A DNA stretch of 64,000 nucleotides from Bordetella genomosp. 1 (GTDB lineage Bacteria; Pseudomonadota; Gammaproteobacteria; Burkholderiales; Burkholderiaceae_B): the NCBI RefSeq assembly GCF_002261335.1, contig NZ_NEVL01000003.1, positions 1,240,001-1,304,000 on the forward strand, given 5' to 3'. Both the position numbers and the translations under genes were made by a program. The notes beneath the pieces were generated by a model, which was not told the DNA's origin, did no database searches, and saw nothing but the letters and a program-made list of their open reading frames with translations. Shown in pieces: positions 18,207 through 27,090 of this stretch. Positions within the stretch are counted from its first letter, which is position 1, and the number at the start of each line of letters is the position of its first letter.

Positions 18207-20338
18207 GCCGACGCTCCCCGCGCCAGCGCCGCGCGCCCCGCCAGGGCCCCGATCACGCGCGCGCGCCAGCGCGCCAGCCGGCGCTCCCACGCACTGGCGT
18301 GATGCACGATCTCCGCCTTGTAGAAAGACGGGCACAGCTGGGCCGCGTGCGCCACCTCGCCGCACAGGCCGCAGCCCACGCAGCCCGCGTTCACCGTGGC
18401 CACCGGATCGGTGCGCAGCACGCTGGGATTGGGCTTGAGCGACAGCGACGGGCAGCCCGACAGCCGGATACAGGAATGGTCGCCGGTGCAGACTTCGTCG
18501 TCGATGCCGAAGCGCGTGCGCACCACGCGCTGGCCGCGCCGCATGCGCTCGGCGTTGCGCGGCTTGATGCGGCGCTGACGCTCGAGCTGGCACTCGCCGT
18601 CCGCGATGATGACCTTCAGCCCGCCCTCGGGCGTGCTCATGGCCTCGTCGAGCGTGCGCCGCATGTTCGCCACCTGGTAGCTCGGCACGGTGCGCAGCCA
18701 GCGCACGCCCACGCCGCGCAGCGCGGCCTCGATGTCCAGGCTGAGCGGGCGCGAGGCGGGCTGGCTCGGCGACGAAGGGATCGCCTGCGTGCCGGTCGCC
18801 GAGGTGTAGCCGTTCTTCAGGATCACCAGCACCGAATCCTGGTTGTTGTACATCGCGTTGACCACGCCGCTGGTGAAGCCGTTGTGCCAGAACCCGCCGT
18901 CGCCCATGATGCTGATGACGCGCTGCTGCATCAGCGGCGCGATGCCCGAGGCGCTCGCGAGGCCCAGCCCATAACCCAGCACCGTGCTGCCGATGTTGAA
19001 GGGCGGCAGCGTGCCGAAGGTGTGGCAGCCGATGTCGGCGCTCACGTGCAGCGGCCCGAGCCGTTGCTGCGCCAGCTTGATGGCGGCAAACACCGGCCGC
19101 TCCGGGCAGCCCACGCAGAAGCCCGGCGGCCGGTTCGGCACGGGCGTCTGCAGCGACTCGACCGCCTGCTGGCGCCAGCCGGTCAGCGCGTCGGCCCGCT
19201 GCGTCGGCGCCGTGTCGCCCTGCAGTGCCAGATAGCGGCCGATGCCGCGCAGCATCACCTCGCCGCCGTACTCGCCGGCCATCGGAAACACATTCTTGCC
19301 ATGCACGGTTGCGCGCGCACCCGCCCGGCGCAGCATGGCCTGCAGCGCCTGTTCGAGATACTCGGGCTGCCCTTCCTCCACGACCAGCACCGACGCCTTG
19401 CCCTCGCAGAACGCGAGCAGCGTCTCCGGCACCAGCGGGTACACCACGTTGAGCACATGGATCGGGATCTCGCTCGCGCCGAAGGCATCGGCCAGCCCCA
19501 GCTGCTGCAAGGCGCGGATCACCCCGTTGTAGAGGCCACCCGGCACGATCAGGCCGACGTCGTCGCGCGTGCCCGGGAACGTCTCGTTCAGGCCCGCCGC
19601 CACGATATGGCGCAGCGCCGCCGGCGCGCGTTGCGCCACTTTCTGGCGCTCGTGTTCGTAGGTGGACGGCGGCAGGTTGACGCGGCCGTAATCGAAGCGG
19701 CCCTCGGCCAGCCCCGCGCGCGTGGAGATTGCGGGCGCAACGTTGTCCTTGCAGACGAAGCTGCCGTGCACGTGGCAGGCGCGGATGCGCAGCTGCAGCA
19801 TCACCGGCGTCTGGCTCGCCTCCGACAAGCGGAAACCCTGCTCCACCGCGGCCACGATGGACGGCAGGTTGGGCCGCGGATCCATCAGCCAGATCTGCGA
19901 CTTCATCGCGAAGGCATGGGTGCGCTCCTGGATGATCGACGAACCGTCGCCGTAGTCCTCGCCCAGGATGATGAGCGCGCCGCCGGTCACGCCGGCCGAG
20001 GCGAGGTTGGACAGCGCGTCGGAGGCCACGTTGGTGCCGACCGTGGACTTCCAGGTCACGGCGCCGCGCACCGGGTAGTGGATCGAGGCGCCCAGCATGG
20101 CCGCGGCGCCGGCCTCGGACGCGCTGTTCTCGAAGTACACCCCGAGCTCGTCGAGCAGGCCGCGCGCATCGCCCAGCACGTCGATCAGGTGCGACACGGG
20201 CGCGCCCTGATAGCCGCCGATGTAGCTCACGCCCGACTGCAACAGCGCCTTGGTCACGGCCAGGATGCCCTCGCCGTGGAAGACCTCGCCGGCCCCGAGC
20301 GCCAGGCTGCCCACCTCTTTCGCGAACGAACGTTCCAT
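18203..20338 (-). CDS. iorA: Indolepyruvate:ferredoxin oxidoreductase alpha subunit (TPP and 4Fe-4S)
   Basis: A 711-aa catalytic subunit that converts arylpyruvates to aryl-acetyl-CoA. I use the ATG at 20338 (MERSFAKEV), preceded by AAGGGAGACGAGG; the frame is open further upstream. The order is a pyrimidine-binding domain (IGGYQGAPVSHLIDVLGD), a central GLIVPGGLYNGV domain, the TPP-binding site GDGGFWHNG, and a C-terminal ferredoxin-like part with cysteines in VCTGDHSCIRLSGCPS and NAGCVGCGLCGEV plus LCPSF. Those are enough for two clusters, though the first motif is looser than CxxCxxC. Translation is coupled to iorB. It is divergent from a LysR gene, a likely regulator. A free ferredoxin partner is not encoded beside it. 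Confidence 0.92.
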   Translation of the reverse strand: MERSFAKEVGSLALGAGEVFHGEGILAVTKALLQSGVSYIGGYQGAPVSHLIDVLGDARGLLDELGVYFENSASEAGAAAMLGASIHYPVRGAVTWKSTVGTNVASDALSNLASAGVTGGALIILGEDYGDGSSIIQERTHAFAMKSQIWLMDPRPNLPSIVAAVEQGFRLSEASQTPVMLQLRIRACHVHGSFVCKDNVAPAISTRAGLAEGRFDYGRVNLPPSTYEHERQKVAQRAPAALRHIVAAGLNETFPGTRDDVGLIVPGGLYNGVIRALQQLGLADAFGASEIPIHVLNVVYPLVPETLLAFCEGKASVLVVEEGQPEYLEQALQAMLRRAGARATVHGKNVFPMAGEYGGEVMLRGIGRYLALQGDTAPTQRADALTGWRQQAVESLQTPVPNRPPGFCVGCPERPVFAAIKLAQQRLGPLHVSADIGCHTFGTLPPFNIGSTVLGYGLGLASASGIAPLMQQRVISIMGDGGFWHNGFTSGVVNAMYNNQDSVLVILKNGYTSATGTQAIPSSPSQPASRPLSLDIEAALRGVGVRWLRTVPSYQVANMRRTLDEAMSTPEGGLKVIIADGECQLERQRRIKPRNAERMRRGQRVVRTRFGIDDEVCTGDHSCIRLSGCPSLSLKPNPSVLRTDPVATVNAGCVGCGLCGEVAHAAQLCPSFYKAEIVHHASAWERRLARWRARVIGALAGRAALARGASA

Positions 20339-20431
20339 CCTCGTCTCCCTTGCGATGGCGGCCCGGCGCGATGCGCCGGCCCCCCGTGTCGTCATTGCTG
20401 CGATGGTAGGGTTTGCGTCCTTATCCATTCA

Positions 20432-20468
20432 ATCGATGAGTGGTATGTTGCATATAGAAGGCATCGAT
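20432..20468. promoter_or_regulatory. Candidate LysR operator between iorA and the divergent LysR gene
   Basis: The arms ATCGATG (20432-20438) and CATCGAT (20462-20468) are exact inverted repeats 23 bp apart in an AT-richer patch. Inside lies TAT-gttgc-ATA. The element sits midway between the two divergent starts (20338 and 20513), the usual place for LysR self-regulation and control of the neighbour. Confidence 0.45.
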
Positions 20469-20512
20469 AACAGCACACACACTGGCGCATGCACGCCGGC
20501 GGAGACAACCCC

Positions 20513-21448
20513 ATGGCGACAGCCGCTTCCCTGGAGGCCGGCCACGCGCATCGGCTCGACCTGAATCTCCTGCGCGTCATGGTGGCCGTCTTCGAGACCG
20601 GCAGCGTGAGCCAGGCCGCCGACCGGCTCGAACTCACCCAGCCCACCGTGAGCTACGGTCTCGCCAAGCTGCGCCAGACCTATGGCGATGCGCTGTTCGT
20701 GCGCGATGGCCGCGGCATGGCGCCCACCCCGCGCGCCGAGCAGATCTACCGCGCCTTCCAGGAGGCCCTCGCCTGTATCGACCGCACCCAGGAGCTCGCC
20801 GGCGCGTTCCAGCCGGCGCGCTCGCGCCGGCGCTTCCGGGTCGCCATGTCGGATATCGGCGGGCTCTGTTTCCTGCCGCCGCTGGTGGCGCAGCTGCGCC
20901 GCGCCGCGCCGCTGGCCGAGCTCGACGTGCTGCAGGTGCCGATGGATGCGCTCACCGAGCAGCTCGCCTCCGGCAAGGTCGATGCCGCCATCGGCAATCT
21001 GCCGCTCGGCGCGGAGAAGCTCTCGAGCCGCCTGCTGTTTCGCGAACACTACGTCTGCCTGGCGGCGCGCCATCATCCGGCCGCCCGCGCGCGCCGGCTC
21101 ACGCTGGCGCAGTTCCTCGCGGCGCGCCATGTGCTGGTGACCTCCCCCTTCTTCGCGCACCAGCACGTGGAAGACTCGCTGCGTGCGCAGGGCGTGCAGC
21201 GCAGCATCGCGCTGCGCATCCCGCACTTCACGGTGCTGCCCGAGCTGATCGCGCACAGCGACCTCATGGCCACGCTGCCGCTGCGCGTGGCGCGCGTATT
21301 CGAATCCTATGGCGGACTGCGGGCGATGCCGCTGCCGGTGAGCGTGCCCGAGTTCGAGGTGCGGGTGTACGTCCATGCCTACCAGGCCGCGCAGCCGGCG
21401 GTGCAATGGTTCGCCGGACAGATCGAATCCGCACTGCGGGGGCTGTGA
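20513..21448 (+). CDS. LysR-family transcriptional regulator
   Basis: A 311-aa regulator; the ATG at 20513 has GGAGA 8 bases upstream. The winged helix-turn-helix occupies about 15-75 (LLRVMVAVFETGSVSQAADRLELTQPTVSYGLAKLRQTYGDALFVRDG). The effector domain from about 100 has VAMSDIGGLCFLPPLVAQLRR and VDAAIGNLPLGAEKLSSRLLF. It is transcribed away from iorAB and 1 bp before a second LysR gene. Best guess: regulator of iorAB, by the divergent arrangement. Confidence 0.93.
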   Translation: MATAASLEAGHAHRLDLNLLRVMVAVFETGSVSQAADRLELTQPTVSYGLAKLRQTYGDALFVRDGRGMAPTPRAEQIYRAFQEALACIDRTQELAGAFQPARSRRRFRVAMSDIGGLCFLPPLVAQLRRAAPLAELDVLQVPMDALTEQLASGKVDAAIGNLPLGAEKLSSRLLFREHYVCLAARHHPAARARRLTLAQFLAARHVLVTSPFFAHQHVEDSLRAQGVQRSIALRIPHFTVLPELIAHSDLMATLPLRVARVFESYGGLRAMPLPVSVPEFEVRVYVHAYQAAQPAVQWFAGQIESALRGL

Positions 21449-21449
21449 G

Positions 21450-22358
21450 ATGAGCGCCCTGTCCCAACTCGATATGACCGCGCTGCGGCTGCTCATCGCC
21501 GTGGCCGACTGCGGCAGCATCAGCGCCGGCGCGAGCCGCTGCCATCTGTCGGTCGCGGCGGCGAGCAAGCGCATCAGCGACCTGGAGGCGCGTGTCGGCA
21601 CCGCCCTGCTGCTGCGTCACCGGCGCGGCGTCGAGCCCTCGCCGGCCGGCGACATCTTCATCGCGCACGCGCGCCGCATGGCCGCGCTCGCGGGCGTGAT
21701 GGAGGAAGACCTGCGCGACTGCGCCCACGGCGTGCAGGACCGCGTGCGCATCGTGGCCAACTCGGCAGCCATCCTGCAGTTCCTGCCCGAAGACCTGCAC
21801 GGCTTCATGCAGGGCAACCCGCGCGTGCGCATCGAGCTCGAGGAGCACACCAGCCGCTCCGCGGTGGAGATGCTGCAGACCGATCGCGCCGACATCGGCG
21901 TGTTCGACGATGGCTACACGCCGGGTAACCTGCACGCGCACGCCTATCGCGAGGACACGCTGGTCTGCGTCATGCATCCGCGCCACAGCCTGGCGCGGCG
22001 CAAGGGCGCGCTGCCGTTCGCGCAGACGCTGGCGCACGACCACGTCGGGCTGTATCGCGGCACGGCGATCCTGACGCAGATGGAGCGCGCGGCCGCGCAG
22101 GCCGGCCGCGCGCTGCGGCTGCGCATCCAGGTCACCAGCTTCGACGCGGTCTGTCGCATGGCCGAGAGCGGCATCGGCGTGGGCATCGTGCCGCAACGGG
22201 TCGCCCAGCCCTACGCGGCGCTGGGCCGGCTGCACCTGGCGCCGCTGCGCGATGCCTGGTCCAAGCGCCGACTCGTGCTGGGCTGGCCGCAACAGCGCGA
22301 GCCGTCGCCGGGCGCGCAAGGCCTGATCGGCCATCTGCTGCGCGCGGCCGGGCATTGA
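21450..22358 (+). CDS. Second LysR-family transcriptional regulator
   Basis: A 302-aa regulator whose ATG lies 1 bp after the stop of the preceding LysR gene, so the two are co-translated. The helix-turn-helix (about 10-65) reads LRLLIAVADCGSISAGASRCHLSVAAASKRISDLEARVG. The effector domain carries IVANSAAILQFLPEDLHGFM and ADIGVFDDGYTPGNL. It resembles the first regulator only at family level, so this is not a recent tandem duplication. The following enolase-superfamily/Bug pair has its own promoter and is the plausible target. Confidence 0.92.
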   Translation: MSALSQLDMTALRLLIAVADCGSISAGASRCHLSVAAASKRISDLEARVGTALLLRHRRGVEPSPAGDIFIAHARRMAALAGVMEEDLRDCAHGVQDRVRIVANSAAILQFLPEDLHGFMQGNPRVRIELEEHTSRSAVEMLQTDRADIGVFDDGYTPGNLHAHAYREDTLVCVMHPRHSLARRKGALPFAQTLAHDHVGLYRGTAILTQMERAAAQAGRALRLRIQVTSFDAVCRMAESGIGVGIVPQRVAQPYAALGRLHLAPLRDAWSKRRLVLGWPQQREPSPGAQGLIGHLLRAAGH

Positions 22359-22359
22359 T

Positions 22360-22428
22360 GCTTTCGTGTTTCTCGAAAGCAGCTTGAAAAAATGCCGATT
22401 GTCCGCGCTCGGGCGACAGGCCTATAAC
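22360..22428 (+). promoter_or_regulatory. Hairpin and promoter upstream of the enolase-superfamily gene
   Basis: GCTTTCG-tgtttct-CGAAAGC (22360-22380) is a perfect 7-bp hairpin directly after the LysR stop. Downstream, TTGTCC (22399-22404) and TATAAC (22423-22428) form a good sigma-70 pair with an 18-bp spacer. The predicted start near 22435 leaves a 36-nt leader with GGAGA before the ATG at 22471. Confidence 0.55.
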
Positions 22429-22470
22429 GCAGAAAACGCGCTTTATGCCGACAACGAGACGGAGACCACC

Positions 22471-23655
22471 ATGCAGCATGCCGGCGACCTGGCCCAGGAC
22501 CTCGCGATCGAGCGGGTCCAGGCCATTCCCCTCAACATCGAAGTGGCGATGCCCGTGCCGGGCGGCGAGAAGCGCAGCTCGCTGTCGTGCGTGCTGGTGC
22601 GCATCGACACCGCCTGCGGCCTGACCGGCTGCGGCTTCACGGCCATCACCGAAGAGGAAGCGGTCGGCGCCACCATCAACGAGATCGCGGCGGCCGCGCT
22701 GATCGGCGAGTCGGCGCTCGACACCGAGAAGCTGTGGGAGCGGCTCTACTGGCTGTTGACCCCGCGCGGCCAGAGCGGCTATGCCGCCCACGCCATGGCC
22801 GCCATCGACATCGCGCTGTGGGATCTGAAGGCGCAGCGCCTGGGTCTGCCGCTGTGGCGCCTGCTGGGCGGCGCGCGCCCCCGCGTGCCGGTCTACGCCA
22901 CCTTCGGCTTCAACTTCCTCGACCGCGAACAGCTGGCCGAGGCCGCCTCGCAATGGGCGGCGCGCGGCTTTCGCCGGCTCAAGATGACGGTGGGCAACCA
23001 CGGCCTGCAGCGCCGCGACGAGCCGCGCCCGCTGTCGGAACTGATCCGCGAGGACGAGGCACGGGTGCGCGCCGTGCGGGCCAGCGTGGGCGCCGACGTG
23101 GAGCTGTGCATCGATGCGAACTGCAGCCTCGATCCCTATCACGCGCGCCTGCTCGCCGCACGGCTGGCCGACTGCGACATCGCCTTTTTCGAAGAGCCCC
23201 TCACGCAGAACGACGCCCGCGCGCTGGCCGACCTGCGCCGGCGCGCGCCGATGCCGCTGGCCGCGGGCCAGAACGAAGGCCTGGCCGCGCGCTTCGCCGA
23301 CTTCTTCCAGCACGACGCGCTGGACATCGCCCAGCCCAACGTCGCCATCACCGGCGGCTACACCCAGTGTCTGCGCATCGCCGGCATGGCGCAGGCCAAC
23401 AACGTCGCGATTGCCAACGGCGGTGCCTGGCCGTTCCACAACATGCATCTGCACGCGGGCCTCGCGCACGGCGGCTTCATCGAGTATCACACCGTGGCGG
23501 TGCGGGTCTGCGAACAGATCTTCGACGGTCTGCCCGAGCCCGAGGCCGGCTGGCTGGCCCTGCCCGAGCGCCCCGGCCTGGGCTTCACGCCCGACTGGGC
23601 GCGCGTGCGCGAGCTGGCGCGGCGCCCGCTGTCGCGCGGCCACGGCAAGCATTGA
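22471..23655 (+). CDS. Enolase-superfamily (mandelate racemase/muconate lactonizing type) enzyme
   Basis: A 394-aa protein starting at the ATG with GGAGA 5 bases upstream (GGAGACCACC). The N-terminal capping domain (1-130) has GGEKRSSLSCVLVRIDT and the 20s/50s loops. The barrel (about 135-360) has a lysine in RRLKMTVGN and the three acidic Mg2+ ligands in CIDANCSL (Asp), FFEEPLTQND (Glu) and AAGQNEG (Glu), with histidines in PFHNMHLHAG. Enzymes of this group abstract a proton alpha to a carboxylate; dehydratase versus racemase cannot be decided. The second lysine of the KxK motif is replaced (KMT). It forms an operon with the downstream Bug gene, suggesting uptake and first catabolic step of a hydroxy or sugar acid. 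Confidence 0.9.
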   Translation: MQHAGDLAQDLAIERVQAIPLNIEVAMPVPGGEKRSSLSCVLVRIDTACGLTGCGFTAITEEEAVGATINEIAAAALIGESALDTEKLWERLYWLLTPRGQSGYAAHAMAAIDIALWDLKAQRLGLPLWRLLGGARPRVPVYATFGFNFLDREQLAEAASQWAARGFRRLKMTVGNHGLQRRDEPRPLSELIREDEARVRAVRASVGADVELCIDANCSLDPYHARLLAARLADCDIAFFEEPLTQNDARALADLRRRAPMPLAAGQNEGLAARFADFFQHDALDIAQPNVAITGGYTQCLRIAGMAQANNVAIANGGAWPFHNMHLHAGLAHGGFIEYHTVAVRVCEQIFDGLPEPEAGWLALPERPGLGFTPDWARVRELARRPLSRGHGKH

Positions 23656-23698
23656 CACCATAACCACCGCCGCGCAACGACGCGGGAGGAGACAGACG

Positions 23699-24706
23699 AT
23701 GAACCAAGTCCGCCCCAACGCGGGCCGCCGGCGGCTGGCCGCCGCCAGCCTGCTCGCCTGTACCAGCTTGCTGGCCGCCCTGGCACCGCTGGCCGCCCAG
23801 GCCTCGGACTGGCCGGCGAAGCAGCCCATCAGGCTCGTCGTGCCGGCGCCGCCGGGCGGCTCGCTCGACATCCTCTCGCGCCCGCTCGCCACCAAGCTGA
23901 GCGGCATCCTGGGCCAGACCGTGATCGTGGAAAACCGCGGCGGCGCGGGCGGCATGGTGGGCGCCGACTTCGTCGCCAAGGCCACGCCCGATGGCTACAC
24001 CTTCCTGATGGGCGCGGTACACCACGCGATCGGCGCCACGGTGAACCACAACCTGGTGTTCGATCCCGCCAAGGATCTGGTCGGCGTCGCCAGCATCGGC
24101 ACCACGCCCAACGTGGTGATCGTCAACAACGCGCTGCCGGTGCGCACGCCGGCCGAGCTGGTGGCCTGGATGAAGCAGAAAGGCGACCGCGCCAACTACG
24201 CCACCGGCGGCCCCGGCACCCTGCAGCACCTGAGCATGGAGTGGTTCAAGTCGGCGGCCGGCGTGGGCGCGATGGCGGTGCACTATCGCGGCAGCGCACC
24301 GGCCATGAGCGACCTGCTCGGCGGCCAGGTGGACCTGATGTTCGAGACCATGCCGCTCGCGCTGGCGCAGACGCGCGCCAACAGCGTGCGCGCCATCGCG
24401 GTCACGAGCGCGCGCCGCACCGCCGCGCTGCCGGACCTGCCGACCCTGGGCGAGACGGTGGCGCCCGGCTTCGCGGTGTCGAGCTGGTACGGCGTGATGG
24501 CGCCGCAAGGCACGCCGCAGCCCGTCCTCGACCGCATGCACGACGCGATCGCGCAGGCGCTCGCGCTGCAGGACATGGAACAGACCTGGCAGGCCGCGGG
24601 CGTGGAGCAACAGCCGATGTCGCGCCCCCAGTTCCAGGCCTTCTGGCTGGGCGAGATCCAGCGCTGGGGCAAGGTCGCCACCGAACACGGCATCCGCATC
24701 GAGTAG
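23699..24706 (+). CDS. Bug/TctC-family periplasmic substrate-binding protein
   Basis: A 335-aa secreted receptor; the ATG at 23699 follows GGGAGGAGACAGACG. The signal peptide ends near AAQA (about 36), and the mature chain opens SDWPAKQPIRLVVPAPPGGSLDILSRPLA. The conserved VIVENRGGAGGMVGADFVAKATPDGYTFL and HYRGSAPAMSDLLGGQVDLMFE segments are present. It lies 43 bp behind the enolase-superfamily gene on the same transcript, so its ligand is probably that enzyme's substrate. Sequence is clearly different from the other Bug proteins in the window. Confidence 0.93.
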   Translation: MNQVRPNAGRRRLAAASLLACTSLLAALAPLAAQASDWPAKQPIRLVVPAPPGGSLDILSRPLATKLSGILGQTVIVENRGGAGGMVGADFVAKATPDGYTFLMGAVHHAIGATVNHNLVFDPAKDLVGVASIGTTPNVVIVNNALPVRTPAELVAWMKQKGDRANYATGGPGTLQHLSMEWFKSAAGVGAMAVHYRGSAPAMSDLLGGQVDLMFETMPLALAQTRANSVRAIAVTSARRTAALPDLPTLGETVAPGFAVSSWYGVMAPQGTPQPVLDRMHDAIAQALALQDMEQTWQAAGVEQQPMSRPQFQAFWLGEIQRWGKVATEHGIRIE

Positions 24707-24756
24707 CGCGGCGCCGCGCTATCATGGTCCGCGTCCCGACCCGGAGCCTGCCCCTC

Positions 24757-25554
24757 ATGTCAGCGCATCACCAGTTCGTCTTTCCGCGCGACCTGCACCT
24801 GCCCCCGCCCGACTGGCCCGCCCTGGAGGCGCGCCTCCTGCGGGACGGCTTCATACTGCCGGCGCAGGGCGACGGCGTGCCCACCGCGGCGCTGATGCGC
24901 CTCATCCTGGGCCTGACGCAGGGGCTCGAGGGCGGCCAGTTCCGCCATGCCGACGGCCTGCGCAACACCGGCGACGTGCTCGCGCTCTATGCCGACCTGC
25001 TGCCCGCCGGCCTGCCGGTGCGCCATGACCTGTCCATGCAGCAGACCCTGGCCCTGCTGGCCGAGCATGGCGTGACGCCCGGCCCGTTGGCCCACGACAC
25101 CGAGGGCAGCGACTGGCGCAGCCCGCTCTACACCCTGGGCCCGGCCGCACGCGACCCGCTCACGCCCGATACCCGCGCCGGCTACGACGCCGATCCGGCG
25201 GCCTTCGGCCTGCTGCTGCTGGCCTATCACGGCCCGAATCCCGCGGTGCACGCGGGCGAGAATTTCATGCCGCCCGCGCTTCCCGGCGCCAATGCGCCGC
25301 TCGAGGCGATGCCGCCCTTCGACAGCCCCATGGACTTCATCGGCGCCGCCTGGGAAGACCCGGCCACGCAATGGCACTGCGCCGCCCACGGCCGCGACTA
25401 TCGCATCCTGGAGCTCGACTGGCACTACAGCTTCGCGATCGGCTTTCGCATGATCCGCCTGACCGGCCTGGACCAGGACAGCACGGAAGCGATCGCCGCC
25501 GCCGTCGGCGCGATGCTCGACGCCCCCATGGGCTGCAGCCACCGGCATCTGTAG
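24757..25554 (+). CDS. Conserved hypothetical cytosolic protein
   Basis: A 265-aa protein I do not recognise. I take the ATG at 24757 (GGAG 12 bases upstream), because the earlier in-frame ATG at 24724 overlaps a likely -10 (TATCAT, 24719-24724). It has no signal or membrane segment and is rich in Leu, Ala, Pro and aromatic residues. Recognisable local features are LILGLTQGLEGGQFRHADGLRN, a central HGPNPAVHAGENF and a C-terminal LELDWHYSFAIGFRMIRLTG, a Trp/His/Tyr-rich segment. The gene has normal codon use and its own apparent promoter. Nothing in its neighbours points to a function. Confidence 0.75.
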   Translation: MSAHHQFVFPRDLHLPPPDWPALEARLLRDGFILPAQGDGVPTAALMRLILGLTQGLEGGQFRHADGLRNTGDVLALYADLLPAGLPVRHDLSMQQTLALLAEHGVTPGPLAHDTEGSDWRSPLYTLGPAARDPLTPDTRAGYDADPAAFGLLLLAYHGPNPAVHAGENFMPPALPGANAPLEAMPPFDSPMDFIGAAWEDPATQWHCAAHGRDYRILELDWHYSFAIGFRMIRLTGLDQDSTEAIAAAVGAMLDAPMGCSHRHL

Positions 25555-25616
25555 CCGCGCCCCGGGCAGGCACGCCACGTGCTCCCTGGTGGGCTCACTC
25601 ACGCAAGGAGCCCACC

Positions 25617-25793
25617 ATGAGCGACAACCTCGAGAATCGCGGCGCCCAGGATCGCGCCCGGATCAACGTGAACGAGCCGCACGAGCTGCGCTATTGGACG
25701 CAGGCGCTGCAGGTCAGCGAGCAGCAGCTGCGCGACGCCGTGGCGCGCGTCGGCGTATCGGCCGATGCGGTGCGCGCGCACCTGAAGAAGTAG
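25617..25793 (+). CDS. DUF3606 small protein
   Basis: A 58-aa protein with a strong AAGGAG upstream of the ATG. Residues about 17-55 match the DUF3606 pattern: an INVNE start, RYW, then VSEQQLRDAV and VGVSADAV. These are short, probably helical proteins common in beta- and alphaproteobacteria, of unknown function and often linked to stress conditions. It is monocistronic; the gene behind it is on the other strand. Confidence 0.85.
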   Translation: MSDNLENRGAQDRARINVNEPHELRYWTQALQVSEQQLRDAVARVGVSADAVRAHLKK

Positions 25794-25847
25794 TACCCGG
25801 CGCCGGCCTGCGCCGTATCGGGCCAGGCCCGCCGCCGCCGGCCCGGG

Positions 25848-26876
25848 CTAGGCTTCGAGGCGCGGCCCGCCGTCGAAACGCACGAACAGCGGCTTGATGC
25901 CGCCCGCCCCGAGGTCGAGGTACTCCAGCGTCATGCGCTGCCCCGGCCGGCCGGGCGCGCCCAGGTGTGCCACGCGATACAGCTCGCCGCCCACGCGGTA
26001 GTTGTATTCCATCGAAGCGCCCACCATGTCGTTGCCGCGCAGATGCAAGGTGCGGTAGCCAATGGTCTCGTCCACCTCGCCCGTCAGCACCCGCTTGTGG
26101 GTTGCGCGCGCAACCAGACCGTCGCCCGGCAGCGGCAGGAACGCCACGGCGGCGAAGACGGCCGCCAACAGGAACGCCGGCGCCATGACGAAGCCCGCCG
26201 CCGCGGCCACGAGCGCCGCGCCCAGCAGAATCTTGCGCACGACGCCCCCGGCCTGGCGGGTGGGCGCGCGATCGGCCGCTTCCATGGGCGCGTCGGTCGT
26301 CACGGCCGCGGGGGTGCCGGGGTACTCGGCGCGCAGCAACAGCGGCTGGCTGTCGGGCAACACGTGCAGCAGGTGCAGCCGCACCGGCACGTCGGCCCGC
26401 GACACCAGCAGGGAGGGCCGCATCCCCAGGTCGGGGTTTTGCGTGATGTCGTTCCAGTAAGGCAGCGCCACGTCCACGCGCTCGCCGTCCAGCGTGTAGC
26501 GCAGACCCGGAGCCGCCGCCGGGCCGAAGTCGTCGACCGTGCCGCTCACGACCGACTTGCGCAGCTCACCGCGCAGCGCCGCATCGAGCGCGCGCCGGCT
26601 CGCCGGGCCGCGCCGCAGGCCGCGCCAGACATAGAGGCTCAGGCCGGCCAGGCACAGCACCAGCAAGGCGATCGGCCAACCCGCGTCGCGGCGCACGCCG
26701 GCATCCAGCAGCAGTGCGGCCAGCACCAGCGCGAACAGCGTGAAGAGGCCGAACAACGCGTAGCCGAGCGCGGCTCGGATGCGGCGGCCGTAGCGGCACC
26801 GGTGCAACAGCGCGAGGTCGGCCGCGTCGAGCGGCTCGGCCGCAGTGGAAGGCGGATCGATGGGGAGGGTCGACAT
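25848..26876 (-). CDS. Hypothetical membrane protein
   Basis: A 342-aa protein of unknown function. Two hydrophobic segments at about 36-60 and 67-85 form an N-terminal hairpin, and one or two more lie at about 215-255. Between and after them are soluble stretches with beta-rich character (KSVVSGTVDDFGPAAAPGLRYTLDGERVDVALPYW; HLRGNDMVGASMEYNYRVGGELYRVAHLG). The architecture of two membrane hairpins, each followed by a small beta domain, recalls DUF3592-like proteins, but I would not assign it. No Shine-Dalgarno sequence is evident at the ATG, so the start may lie further in. It converges with the DUF3606 gene and diverges from the porin gene. Confidence 0.75.
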   Translation of the reverse strand: MSTLPIDPPSTAAEPLDAADLALLHRCRYGRRIRAALGYALFGLFTLFALVLAALLLDAGVRRDAGWPIALLVLCLAGLSLYVWRGLRRGPASRRALDAALRGELRKSVVSGTVDDFGPAAAPGLRYTLDGERVDVALPYWNDITQNPDLGMRPSLLVSRADVPVRLHLLHVLPDSQPLLLRAEYPGTPAAVTTDAPMEAADRAPTRQAGGVVRKILLGAALVAAAAGFVMAPAFLLAAVFAAVAFLPLPGDGLVARATHKRVLTGEVDETIGYRTLHLRGNDMVGASMEYNYRVGGELYRVAHLGAPGRPGQRMTLEYLDLGAGGIKPLFVRFDGGPRLEA

Positions 26877-27090
26877 GGATCAGCGCATGACGCTCGCAAG
26901 GCCGGGCCCGGCTCGGGACAGCAAGCATACCCCAGTGCCCGCGCGCGGCGCGGCGGTCAATGCCACCATGGACCGAGCCACTCATACGATGGTCCGATGG
27001 CGCCGCGCCACGCCCTTGCGTATCGTCCGCAGGCTCTCATCACACCGCCGGCCGGCCCGCTCACGCGGCCCCGGCGCGCCCTGGAGCCTC

